A stretch of DNA of 64,000 nt from contig NZ_JABSSU010000003.1 of NCBI RefSeq assembly GCF_013213835.1, positions 124,001 to 188,000 of the forward strand. Reading direction: 5' to 3'. This stretch comes from Winogradskyella sp. (GTDB lineage: Bacteria; Bacteroidota; Bacteroidia; Flavobacteriales; Flavobacteriaceae). The first letter of the stretch is position 1, and each line of letters begins with the position of its first letter. A model generated the notes under the pieces. That model ran no database searches. It was not told the DNA's origin and worked only from the letters and a program-made list of their open reading frames with translations. The translations under genes and the position numbers were made by a program. Below are positions 27,922-36,459 of this stretch, one piece after another.

Positions 27922-27929
27922 TAAATTTG
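27922..27929 (+). promoter_or_regulatory. -7 element (TAAATTTG)
   Basis: Exact TAnnTTTG match in the 28-base gap, 18 bases before the ATG at 27948, so the downstream gene can have its own promoter. Confidence 0.55.
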
Positions 27930-27947
27930 TGCACTTTTTAAAGTGCT

Positions 27948-28436
27948 ATGGAAAAATTTAAAAAGCATTGGGAAATACAACAGAATTGGCAACTCATTTT
28001 TCCACTGCTAGGTATTTTAATATTAGGTTATTCAGCTTTTAAGATTGCGAATGCATTACTTTGTGATTATGGTTTATACGCTGTGATTCCTGTAAGTATT
28101 GTCTTGTATTTTGCCCTGTTGAAATTTACGTTATTCTTATTTAAAAAACTTGAAAATAAGTGGATCCTAGATTATAGATGGGAAATGATTCGTGTGTTTA
28201 TGGTTTTTGCAATTACGGGTTCTTCTTCCATGTTTGTTGGGAGACCATTAATAAAATTGATGGGCATCACTAAAGATAACCTAAACCCTTTTATTTACTG
28301 GGTCTTATTTATTTTCATTGGCCTTGTTTTCTATCAGATACTCTTAGTTTTCTTTGGTTGGCTTTTTGGACAACATAAATTTTTTTGGGAATTTGAAAAG
28401 AAAATGCTCAGACGTTTTGGATTCTTTAAAGACTAA
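27948..28436 (+). CDS. DUF6787-like membrane protein
   Basis: A 162-residue membrane protein opening MEKFKKHWEIQQNWQLIFPL. Four hydrophobic segments lie at about 17-36, 44-66, 84-102 and 116-145. The C-terminus is basic and aromatic (KFFWEFEKKMLRRFGFF). I recall this family as DUF6787. Function unknown. Confidence 0.78.
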   Translation: MEKFKKHWEIQQNWQLIFPLLGILILGYSAFKIANALLCDYGLYAVIPVSIVLYFALLKFTLFLFKKLENKWILDYRWEMIRVFMVFAITGSSSMFVGRPLIKLMGITKDNLNPFIYWVLFIFIGLVFYQILLVFFGWLFGQHKFFWEFEKKMLRRFGFFKD

Positions 28437-28482
28437 TAATAAATAAATGAAGAAGCCACTTTGACGCAACATTAATAAGTCC

Positions 28483-28503
28483 TATTTTTGCAACTTAGTT
28501 GCA
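28483..28503 (+). promoter_or_regulatory. -7 element overlapped by a perfect palindrome (candidate metal-regulator operator)
   Basis: TATTTTTG (28483-28490) overlaps TGCAACTTAGTTGCA (28489-28503), a perfect inverted repeat with 6-bp arms and a 3-base centre. The palindrome's last base is the A of the ATG at 28503. A bound protein would cover the -7 end, the transcription start and the start codon. The downstream His-rich and TonB genes suggest a Fur/Zur-type regulator (inference). Confidence 0.55.
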
Positions 28504-28853
28504 TGAAAAACACTTTTCTCAGAATATTATCTTTATTCTTTTTAACAATCTTACTCTCTAGTAACTTTGTTAACCTGCATGTTTTGTTCCACAATCACAC
28601 GTCAATAGAAGTGTGTCATAACCATTCACATAATAATAGCGACGATAATACTGAAAAGGAATCGTGCCAACTTTGCGTTATTACCCAATGTTTAAATCAT
28701 TTAAACTATCACTTAGATTTCAATTCATCCTTTCAGCCCGAAACAACAACTGATTGCGATGAATTACTTGCAGTATCATCTTACTCTAAGTTCTTTTATG
28801 ACAAAAATATTTTCAGTCATAATAAGAATAAAGCGCCACCTTACTTAACTTAA
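28503..28853 (+). CDS. Small secreted His/Cys-rich protein
   Basis: A 116-residue protein from the ATG at 28503. A TTG at 28488 would extend the frame but lies in the -7 element. The signal-like N-terminus MKNTFLRILSLFFLTILLSS is followed by HVLFHNHTS, VCHNHSHNNSDD and a CQLCVITQC cluster, then a KAPPYLT C-terminus. The His and Cys clusters could bind Zn2+ or Cu+. It lies 48 bases before the TonB receptor. No named family recognised with confidence. Confidence 0.65.
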   Translation: MKNTFLRILSLFFLTILLSSNFVNLHVLFHNHTSIEVCHNHSHNNSDDNTEKESCQLCVITQCLNHLNYHLDFNSSFQPETTTDCDELLAVSSYSKFFYDKNIFSHNKNKAPPYLT

Positions 28854-28901
28854 GAACCAATCAATCAAGAATTAGATCAGTAATAAGATATTAAAAGTAT
28901 A

Positions 28902-31310
28902 ATGAAATATATCTTACTAGTCTTATCAGTATTCTGTTCATATTTAGGGTATTCTCAAAATTGTAACCATAGATTACGAGGTAGTGTAATAGATTTTCAT
29001 GCTAATACGCCTTTAGAGGATGCCACAATTAAACTAAAGAACACTGATAAGATCACTATATCAGATAAAAATGGAATATTCAATTTCGAAGATTTATGTG
29101 AAGGAACATATACCATTGAAGTATCTCATATAGGTTGTAAAACGATAACAAAAACCGTTAAGGTAAAAGGAAAGACGAGTGTAACCATCACCCTAGAACA
29201 TCACTTAGAAGAACTTGATGAAGTAAATGTATCAGGTAAATCTAAAACAAAGGTAACTAGTGTTGAGCAGTCTATTTCTAAAGAAGTTATTGAAGTATAT
29301 ACGGATAAATCTCTAGGTGACGCTTTAAATACCATCAGTGGTGTGTCTTCTTTAAATACAGGAAATTCAATTGTTAAACCTATGATACACGGATTACATA
29401 GCAGTAGATTATTGATAATAAATAATAATGTTAGGCAATTCGATCAGGAATGGGGAGATGAACATGCACCTTCAATTGATATCAATTCAGGTGGACAAAT
29501 TGAAGTGATAAAAGGAGCTAATACACTAATTTATGGTAGTGATGCCATTGGTGGATTAATTTTAATTAAACCAGAAAACTATGCCTTAAGAGATAGTCTA
29601 TTCGGAAGTACCTCGCTATCATTAAATTCTAATGGTTTAGGCGGTATTATTAATTCTGAACTAACAAAAACCTATAAAAGTGGCTTCTACAGTCGTTTGC
29701 AAGCAAACTACAAACGTTTTGGAGACTTTAATGCTGCTGATTATGATCTCACGAATTCTGATATCGAAAGTATTAATGCTTCTGCTAGGTTTGGATACAA
29801 ATCTTTTGAAAAAGGATTTGATGCATATTACAGTTATGTAAATAATACTATTGGTATTTTAAGTACAGCACACTTAGGTAACGTAAATAATTTAGTGAGA
29901 GCTATTAATACCAGTCAACCTATTTTTGTTGGTGATTTTTCTTATGATATTAATAATCCTAAACAATTAATTACGCATCATCTAGGAAAAGTTGAAGCCT
30001 ACAAGCGCTTTCAAGGCATTGGTAAGCTATCTCTTCAATACGATTTTCAAATTAATCGAAGAAGAGAGTTTGATAGACGCAGACAAAACTTTAGAGATGA
30101 TCCTGCAGCTGATTTTAGATTATTTACAACCTCTTTACAACCAAACTTAAGGATTGATGCATTTGACGATTTAGTTGTAAATACAGGCTTGTTGGTAAGA
30201 TATCAACAGAATGATGCAGCTGGTTTTGAAGTTACCAATATTAGCATACCTCTAATACCTGACTATGATAAGTATGATGCAGGTATATATTTCACAGGTA
30301 ATTACAGTCTTAATCTAAACACAGAGATAAGTGCAGGCTTTAGATATGACTTTTCTAGAATAGAAGCTGAAAAAGAATACAAATTAGCGGATTGGGAAGA
30401 AAACAATTATGATGAGTTGTTTCCTCAATTTAGCTCTGGTATGGTTGAAGATTTTGAAATACTCACTTTTCCTGAGTTCGATTTTCATAATATTTCTTCC
30501 AGTCTTGGAATAACACGATATTTTGAAAATGATATTCAATTCATTTTTAACTATGGTTTAGCTTCAAGAATGCCTAATGTTGCTGAACTTTTTAGTGATG
30601 GTTTACATCACAGCGCAGCCAGAATTGAGACTGGTAATCTCACTTTAAATAAAGAGGTGGCCAATAAATTCATTCTTTCACTAGAACGAAACAATCAAAA
30701 CTTCGGTTTTACAGTAAGTCCATATTACAAATACATTAATGATTTTATTCAATTAATTCCGTCTGGTGAAGTATCAGAATCTATTAGAGGATCATTTGTA
30801 AAATGGAACTATGACCAAGTTAATGCTCATATATTTGGTATAGATATAGATGTTAATAAAAAGTTGAGTCAACATTTTGACTATAGCGGTAGTCTAAGTG
30901 TATTGAGAGGTGATAACCTTACTGAGGATTTGCCATTAATTCATATGCCATCTGCTAATTTCTCTAATTCAATATCATATAAAAATGAAAATCTAAATCA
31001 GTTATCATTAAGTCTAACACAATATACTGAACTAAGACAAAATAGATTTCCTGATTATAACTTTACAACATTTGATCCCATACTACTAGAAGATGTCTAT
31101 GTAGATATAAGTACACCAACAGATGCATTTACACTTTTCCATTTTAATAGTTCAGTAAGATTCAAGATTTCGGATCGAAGTCATCTTAATGTAAGCTTTA
31201 ATGTGGAAAATGTTTTTAATACATCCTATAGAAATTACCTAAATAGATTTCGCTATTTCGCGGACGATCTAGGAAGAAACGTTAACCTTAAACTTAAATT
31301 CAATTATTAA
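28902..31310 (+). CDS. TonB-dependent receptor
   Basis: An 802-residue outer-membrane receptor. Signal peptide (to about residue 18), CarboxypepD_reg-like domain (about 25-100, GSVIDFHANTPLEDATIKLK), plug domain (about 115-220, with GDALNTISGVSSLNTGNSIV and IEVIKGANTLIYGSDAIGG), then a 22-strand-type barrel ending VNLKLKFNY. Its place between a His/Cys-rich secreted protein and a His-rich lipoprotein suggests metal or metallophore uptake, probably zinc (inference). Confidence 0.93.
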   Translation: MKYILLVLSVFCSYLGYSQNCNHRLRGSVIDFHANTPLEDATIKLKNTDKITISDKNGIFNFEDLCEGTYTIEVSHIGCKTITKTVKVKGKTSVTITLEHHLEELDEVNVSGKSKTKVTSVEQSISKEVIEVYTDKSLGDALNTISGVSSLNTGNSIVKPMIHGLHSSRLLIINNNVRQFDQEWGDEHAPSIDINSGGQIEVIKGANTLIYGSDAIGGLILIKPENYALRDSLFGSTSLSLNSNGLGGIINSELTKTYKSGFYSRLQANYKRFGDFNAADYDLTNSDIESINASARFGYKSFEKGFDAYYSYVNNTIGILSTAHLGNVNNLVRAINTSQPIFVGDFSYDINNPKQLITHHLGKVEAYKRFQGIGKLSLQYDFQINRRREFDRRRQNFRDDPAADFRLFTTSLQPNLRIDAFDDLVVNTGLLVRYQQNDAAGFEVTNISIPLIPDYDKYDAGIYFTGNYSLNLNTEISAGFRYDFSRIEAEKEYKLADWEENNYDELFPQFSSGMVEDFEILTFPEFDFHNISSSLGITRYFENDIQFIFNYGLASRMPNVAELFSDGLHHSAARIETGNLTLNKEVANKFILSLERNNQNFGFTVSPYYKYINDFIQLIPSGEVSESIRGSFVKWNYDQVNAHIFGIDIDVNKKLSQHFDYSGSLSVLRGDNLTEDLPLIHMPSANFSNSISYKNENLNQLSLSLTQYTELRQNRFPDYNFTTFDPILLEDVYVDISTPTDAFTLFHFNSSVRFKISDRSHLNVSFNVENVFNTSYRNYLNRFRYFADDLGRNVNLKLKFNY

Positions 31311-31317
31311 ATAAATT

Positions 31318-31929
31318 ATGTCAAATTTTAAAAACCAAACAATGAAATCAACACTAAAATTATTAGCAATACTATTTATATCTAGTTTAGCTTTTGTAGG
31401 CTGTTCTAGTGACGACGACGATGACCATGATGGAGATCACGACCATGACCATGAAGAGATAAACATCTTAAGGTATACGCTTACTAACGGAAACGATGTT
31501 GTAACGCTTACATTTACAGATTTAGATGGTGAAGGTGGTGCTGATGGAACTTTTGAAGTTTCTGGCGCTTTATCTGCCAATACTACTTACACAGGTGCAT
31601 TAGAATTATTACATGAAGAAGAAGATGGAGAAATAGATAATATCGGAGCAGAAATTGCTGCCGAACAAGCAGATGAACATGAGGTATTCTACATCACCAA
31701 TATAACTGGTTTAAATGTAACAACTACAGATGTAGATGAAGACTCTAATCCTTTAGGTTTCAATACTACTGTAACTACAGGAGCTGCTGGTACGGGATTA
31801 TTAACTGTAACCGTAGTCCATGAAGGTAAAAAACCTAATGATGGTACAGTAGATGATGCTTTAATTGGTACAGACGAAGGTCCTGGATCTATCGATATTA
31901 CTGTAACATTTAGTGTACAAGTACAATAG
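31318..31929 (+). CDS. His/Asp-rich outer-membrane-type lipoprotein
   Basis: A 203-residue lipoprotein (signal LLAILFISSLAFVGC; an alternative start is the Met at 31342). Right after the lipidated Cys comes an acidic run and DHDGDHDHDHEE, a likely Zn2+-binding patch. The remainder is beta-rich (TYTGALELLHEEEDGEIDN, ITVTFSVQVQ). It follows the receptor by 7 bases and probably acts with it at the cell surface or in the periplasm as a metal-binding partner. Family membership not established here. Confidence 0.82.
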   Translation: MSNFKNQTMKSTLKLLAILFISSLAFVGCSSDDDDDHDGDHDHDHEEINILRYTLTNGNDVVTLTFTDLDGEGGADGTFEVSGALSANTTYTGALELLHEEEDGEIDNIGAEIAAEQADEHEVFYITNITGLNVTTTDVDEDSNPLGFNTTVTTGAAGTGLLTVTVVHEGKKPNDGTVDDALIGTDEGPGSIDITVTFSVQVQ

Positions 31930-31947
31930 ATAAAGTCGTATTACAAT

Positions 31948-31978
31948 AAAAAAGCTGAAGATAAACTTCAGCTTTTTT
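31948..31978. terminator. Bidirectional terminator
   Basis: 13-bp arms (AAAAAAGCTGAAG and complement) with loop ATAAA, followed by T on the plus strand and on the minus strand by TTTTTTATTG. It ends the lipoprotein transcript and touches the stop codon of the convergent gene. Confidence 0.88.
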
Positions 31979-32250
31979 TATGCTTTAATCATAGAACTTT
32001 TATTCTCAGTACTTGGTAAATAACTATTTAACCACATTAATGTAAATGTCGGTACCACATCTAAAAATGGCAACGCTTCTTCCACAAAAGAAATTACCGC
32101 TGCAATTTTACCTTTTTTGCCTTTATAGAGTTTAGTCATCAAATAAGCTGATAATGGCGCCCAAATAAAGTCAAATGGCGGAAATATTATGGAGACATAA
32201 CCTAAAGCATCAAACAATAAGCCTAATAGTAATTTTTGAGATTTTTTCAT
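31978..32250 (-). CDS. Small membrane protein, unknown
   Basis: A 90-residue protein with two hydrophobic regions (about 7-40, LLLGLLFDALGYVSIIFPPF..., and 49-75) separated by a basic KLYKGKKGKIA loop. No family recognised. It has no close same-strand partner; its stop overlaps the shared terminator. The 237 bases to its right contain the promoter of the DUF5916 gene and no other gene. Confidence 0.65.
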   Translation of the reverse strand: MKKSQKLLLGLLFDALGYVSIIFPPFDFIWAPLSAYLMTKLYKGKKGKIAAVISFVEEALPFLDVVPTFTLMWLNSYLPSTENKSSMIKA

Positions 32251-32418
32251 TTGTTATTTTAGTATTTCAAAGAAATATCAGTATTTCATTGTATTTCTAC
32301 TAGATACTTTAACAATAAGTGTTCCAAATTAGAAAATTGTCAAAAAGTCGGTAAATTAAAACTAAATACCTCTACTCTTTTTAACGTTTAATTATGACGG
32401 CAATAAGCCATCAAAATG

Positions 32419-32426
32419 TAGTTTTG
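32419..32426 (+). promoter_or_regulatory. -7 element (TAGTTTTG)
   Basis: Exact TAnnTTTG match 61 bases before the ATG at 32488. Confidence 0.55.
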
Positions 32427-32487
32427 CGATAGGTTTAAATTTTACATCTTAAACATTACAGAATAATATCATCAATCAAAATTACAC

Positions 32488-35028
32488 ATGAACTTACGTT
32501 CTGTTTTAAGTTTTCTATTGCTTTGTTTTCTGGGCTTTTCCTTTGCCCAGGATAATGATAATTCTCAAGGATTAACAAATAAGAAGGTTTTAAATATCTC
32601 AAGAGCACAAAATTCACCAAAGATTGATGGTGTCTTAGACGATGCTATTTGGGACACTGCTGAAATAGCTACTAATTTCGTGCAGTTTCAACCAGATATC
32701 GGTAACTCACTACCATTTGAGCAACGCACAGAAGTGAAAATGGCTTATGATGATAAAGCCATTTATGTAGCTGCATATTTACATGACGATCCTTCTTTAA
32801 TGTTAAACCAGCTGACTAATAGAGACGATTTTGGTCAGAGCGACTTTTTTGCGTTAGTACTTAACCCAAATAACGACGCGCAAAATGACACCTTATTTTT
32901 CGTCTTTAGCTCTGGTCAACAAGCAGATGCAATTGCAAACCCTACTATTGGTGAAGATTTTAGTTGGAATGCTGTTTGGATAAGTGCTGTACAAATTGTT
33001 GATGACGGCTGGATTGTTGAAATGGAAATACCGTATAGAACCTTACGTTTTCCTGACCAAGCAGAACCAACATGGGGAGTTCAGTTTCATAGACACATGA
33101 GAAGGGATCAATCTCAATATACTTGGAATCCTTTAGATCCAACACAAGGAAATATAGGATTGTATCACGGTGAGTTAAAAGGTTTAAGAGACCTTAAGCC
33201 ACCTGTGAGGCTTAACCTCTACCCTTTTTCTACGGGTATTGTAAATAGTTATGATGGTAATACAGAAACGGATTTAACATTTGGGATGGATGTAAAATAT
33301 GGTATTACAGATAATTTTACTTTAGATGCAACTTTGGTTCCAGATTTTAGTCAAGCTGGTTTTGATAACTTAGTGCTAAATCTTGGACCTTTTGAACAGA
33401 CTTTTCCTGAACAGAGGCAATTTTTCACCGAAGGTGTAGACCTATTTTCTAAAGGTGGACTATTCTTTTCTAGACGTGTAGGTAGCGCTCCAACTGGTAG
33501 ACTTGGCTTGGCCGATAACGAAAGTGCAGATATTCCAAATGAAGTTAAAGTACTAAATGCCGTTAAAGTATCTGGAAGAACTAAAAAAGGTCTTGGTGTT
33601 GGAATCTTCAATGCTATCACAGAGAAAACATCAGCTACTATTACTAACTCTGATACCGGTGAAACTAGACTTGAGGTTGTTGAACCGTTTGCTAATTATA
33701 ATATTTTAGTTGTAGACCAGCAATTTAATGGTAACTCTTCTATTAGTCTTATCAATACAAATGTAACACGTGAAGGTGAATTTAGAGATGGTAATGCTAC
33801 TGCACTAGTCGCTAATATTCAAAATAAACGAAATACTTATAGAGTAGATGTTGAGGCCAGGATGAGTAATAATAACTATCAGAATGCAGATAGTGAAACT
33901 GGTTTTAGTTCTTTTTTCTACATTGGTAAAACGCATGGAAATTGGCGATATAGCTTTGATCATAGATTTGCAGATACTAAATGGGATATTAATGATTTAG
34001 GGCTGAATTTCAGAAACAATCAAAACGATTTTGGTGCTGATGTATGGTATCAAATTTTTGAACCTAAAGGAAATCTCAACCGATATAGCTTTAGTGCATG
34101 GGTAAACTACAGAAGACTAGCTAACCCTAATGTTTTTGCACGTACAAATTTTGGAGCCAATTATAATGCGCAAACAAAAAAGTTAAACGACTACGGTTTT
34201 AGATTAAATTTTAGTCCCGGAAAACAGTTTGACTATTTTGAATCAAGAGATGGTAGACCGTTTATCTTCGAAAACATATTAAGTTGGGGTGGTTTTTATT
34301 CTTCAAACTACAACAAAGTATTTGCTTTAGATCTTAATTTAAACATGTTTAAAATTTTTGAAAAAGGTCGAGATCTATTTGGATATAACTTTGGAATAAG
34401 CCCTAGATTAAGACCTAATGATAAGCTCTTAATGGTTTATGATTTTAACATGAGAATGTCTAACGGGCAACGAGGTTATGCAACGTTTGAAGACGACCAA
34501 CCTATACTGGGAGAACGAAACAGACAAGTAATCACGAATAGTATCACTGGTAATTACACGTTTAATCCTTTTCACACTGTTGGACTTACTTTCAGGCATT
34601 ATTGGGATACGGTTGATTACGATGATGAATTATTTACATTATTAGACAACGGTAGAGTTACTACAGATTCCGGTTATACTGTTGATAATGTGAGCAATGA
34701 CCCAAATATGAATTTCAGTACATGGAATATTGATTTGAGTTATTCTTGGCAGTTTGTACAAGGTAGTTTTTTAACTTTCTTATACCGTAACCAATTATTC
34801 AATTCCAATAATCAGTCACAAGAAGATTTTTCACAGAGTTTAAGCTCACTTTTTAATCAACCAATGCAAAATACGTTCTCTTTACGTGTTCAATATTTTA
34901 TTGATTATAATGGCCTAAAAGGTATTTTTAAAAGAAAGCAAAAAGTACCAAATAATGTTCAGGCTAAAAATATTGATAACCGTGGTGAATTTAATCCGCA
35001 ATCTGGTTTCGGATTCGGATTTCCCTAA
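32488..35028 (+). CDS. DUF5916 outer-membrane protein with CBM9-like N-terminus
   Basis: An 846-residue protein. The signal peptide ends near FSFAQ (residue 21). Residues about 40-230 look like the family 9 carbohydrate-binding-like fold (PKIDGVLDDAIWDTAEIATN, VKMAYDDKAIYVAAYLHD). The rest is DUF5916, a probable barrel with EQTFPEQRQFFTEGVDLF and many aromatic strands. The family is widespread in Bacteroidota; its function is not known. The transcript may continue into the LolD-like gene 67 bases later. Confidence 0.88.
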   Translation: MNLRSVLSFLLLCFLGFSFAQDNDNSQGLTNKKVLNISRAQNSPKIDGVLDDAIWDTAEIATNFVQFQPDIGNSLPFEQRTEVKMAYDDKAIYVAAYLHDDPSLMLNQLTNRDDFGQSDFFALVLNPNNDAQNDTLFFVFSSGQQADAIANPTIGEDFSWNAVWISAVQIVDDGWIVEMEIPYRTLRFPDQAEPTWGVQFHRHMRRDQSQYTWNPLDPTQGNIGLYHGELKGLRDLKPPVRLNLYPFSTGIVNSYDGNTETDLTFGMDVKYGITDNFTLDATLVPDFSQAGFDNLVLNLGPFEQTFPEQRQFFTEGVDLFSKGGLFFSRRVGSAPTGRLGLADNESADIPNEVKVLNAVKVSGRTKKGLGVGIFNAITEKTSATITNSDTGETRLEVVEPFANYNILVVDQQFNGNSSISLINTNVTREGEFRDGNATALVANIQNKRNTYRVDVEARMSNNNYQNADSETGFSSFFYIGKTHGNWRYSFDHRFADTKWDINDLGLNFRNNQNDFGADVWYQIFEPKGNLNRYSFSAWVNYRRLANPNVFARTNFGANYNAQTKKLNDYGFRLNFSPGKQFDYFESRDGRPFIFENILSWGGFYSSNYNKVFALDLNLNMFKIFEKGRDLFGYNFGISPRLRPNDKLLMVYDFNMRMSNGQRGYATFEDDQPILGERNRQVITNSITGNYTFNPFHTVGLTFRHYWDTVDYDDELFTLLDNGRVTTDSGYTVDNVSNDPNMNFSTWNIDLSYSWQFVQGSFLTFLYRNQLFNSNNQSQEDFSQSLSSLFNQPMQNTFSLRVQYFIDYNGLKGIFKRKQKVPNNVQAKNIDNRGEFNPQSGFGFGFP

Positions 35029-35095
35029 ATAGAGAACTGTAAAAATTAATCCTATTCTCGTAGGAGTGCTAAGAAAATAGTATTTTCGCCCTTAC

Positions 35096-35758
35096 ATGAT
35101 TACTGCTAAAAATATTCACAAGTCTTATAATGATTTACACGTTTTAAAAGCTGTTGATATTACAATTTCAGAGAGTGAAATAATTTCCATAGTTGGCGCT
35201 TCTGGTGCTGGTAAAACCACCTTGCTTCAAATTTTAGGAACATTAGATAAACCTGATTATACTTCTGATACAGAACTTATAATCAATGAGAAATCCATCA
35301 AATCACTAAACGATAAATCTTTAGCGAAATTTAGAAACCAACATATTGGTTTTATTTTTCAGTTTCATCAGTTATTACCTGAGTTTACAGCCTTAGAGAA
35401 TGTTTGTATTCCTGCGTTCATTAATAATACCAATAAAAAAAACGCTGAAAAGCGTGCAATTGAGTTATTGGACTATTTAGGATTAAAAGAGCGCATACAT
35501 CATAAACCCAATAGTATGTCTGGTGGTGAGCAACAACGTGTTGCCGTTGCTAGAGCTTTGATTAACCAGCCAAAAATTATTTTTGCAGATGAACCTTCTG
35601 GGAATTTAGATAGTGAATCTGCTGAACAACTTCACCAGCTCTTTTTTAAACTTAGAGATGAGTTTAGGCAAACTTTTGTCGTAGTCACCCACAACCAAGA
35701 ATTGGCCGACATGGCCGATAGAAAATTGACTATGGTTGATGGGAAAATTGTCATATAG
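35096..35758 (+). CDS. LolD-like ABC transporter ATP-binding protein
   Basis: A 220-residue ABC ATPase with Walker [10 protein letters not shown] (near residue 35), Q-loop [18 protein letters not shown], signature [15 protein letters not shown] and Walker [11 protein letters not shown]. The [11 protein letters not shown] segment is typical of the LolD/MacB group. It probably powers release of lipoproteins or another MacB-type process. No permease is adjacent. Confidence 0.93.
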   Translation: MITAKNIHKSYNDLHVLKAVDITISESEIISIVGASGAGKTTLLQILGTLDKPDYTSDTELIINEKSIKSLNDKSLAKFRNQHIGFIFQFHQLLPEFTALENVCIPAFINNTNKKNAEKRAIELLDYLGLKERIHHKPNSMSGGEQQRVAVARALINQPKIIFADEPSGNLDSESAEQLHQLFFKLRDEFRQTFVVVTHNQELADMADRKLTMVDGKIVI

Positions 35759-35775
35759 TATTGTCTCCTATTATT

Positions 35776-36459
35776 TTAATGATACCCATTAAAATAACCA
35801 TACATCTGATATATAAATAAACACACACCAGCCAAAACGATATACCAATTCACTGCTTTATAGAACGCCTCAAATTGCTTTTGTTTTCTAGACATTGTAA
35901 TTATAAAAACAATTGGTATTAAAGCTAATATTTGCCCTACTTCTACACCTAGGTTAAAACATAAAATTTTAGCTAAAAACTGATCAGATCCAATATCAAA
36001 AGACTGTAATCTTGTTGATAAACCAAACCCATGAATTAAACCAAAAAGTCCAACCATCAGCAGTAAATTAGGTGACTTTATATTTAGCTTTTCAAAACCA
36101 CCTAAATTCTCAAAACCCTTATAAAATACACTTAAGGCAATAACTGCATCCACCAAATATTCGTTAGCTGTTACACCAGTATAAGTGGCACCAATCAATG
36201 TAATACAATGCCCTATTGTAAAAACAGTGATAAATTTTAGAATATCCTTAAACCCTTTAAGATAAAATATGACACCAGCTAAGAACAATAAATGATCATA
36301 ACCAGTTAACATGTGCGTGGCACCTACTCTAATGTATGCCCATAAACCACCATTTCGTAAAATCTCTTGGTCTGCACTCGTCACATCATGTGCAAAGCTT
36401 AAAAAAGGTACACATACAAACAAAAAAGTGATTACTCCTTTAGAACTCAGTGTTTTCAT
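35776..36459 (-). CDS. HupE/UreJ-family membrane protein (metal transporter candidate)
   Basis: A 227-residue protein with a signal peptide (to about residue 23) and about six helices. The HupE/UreJ motifs are present: TGYDHLLFLAGVIFY, FTIGHCITL, LIHGFGLST and FNLGVEVGQ. Its His and Asp residues in helices suit Ni2+/Co2+ transport. The start shares one base with the stop of the His-rich gene upstream, which implies tight co-translation. Confidence 0.9.
   Translation of the reverse strand: MKTLSSKGVITFLFVCVPFLSFAHDVTSADQEILRNGGLWAYIRVGATHMLTGYDHLLFLAGVIFYLKGFKDILKFITVFTIGHCITLIGATYTGVTANEYLVDAVIALSVFYKGFENLGGFEKLNIKSPNLLLMVGLFGLIHGFGLSTRLQSFDIGSDQFLAKILCFNLGVEVGQILALIPIVFIITMSRKQKQFEAFYKAVNWYIVLAGVCLFIYQMYGYFNGYH

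Noticed and set aside
28488-28502. TTG start at 28488 for the His/Cys-rich protein
   Set aside because: The TTG is the end of the -7 element TATTTTTG; the ATG at 28503 starts a normal signal peptide.
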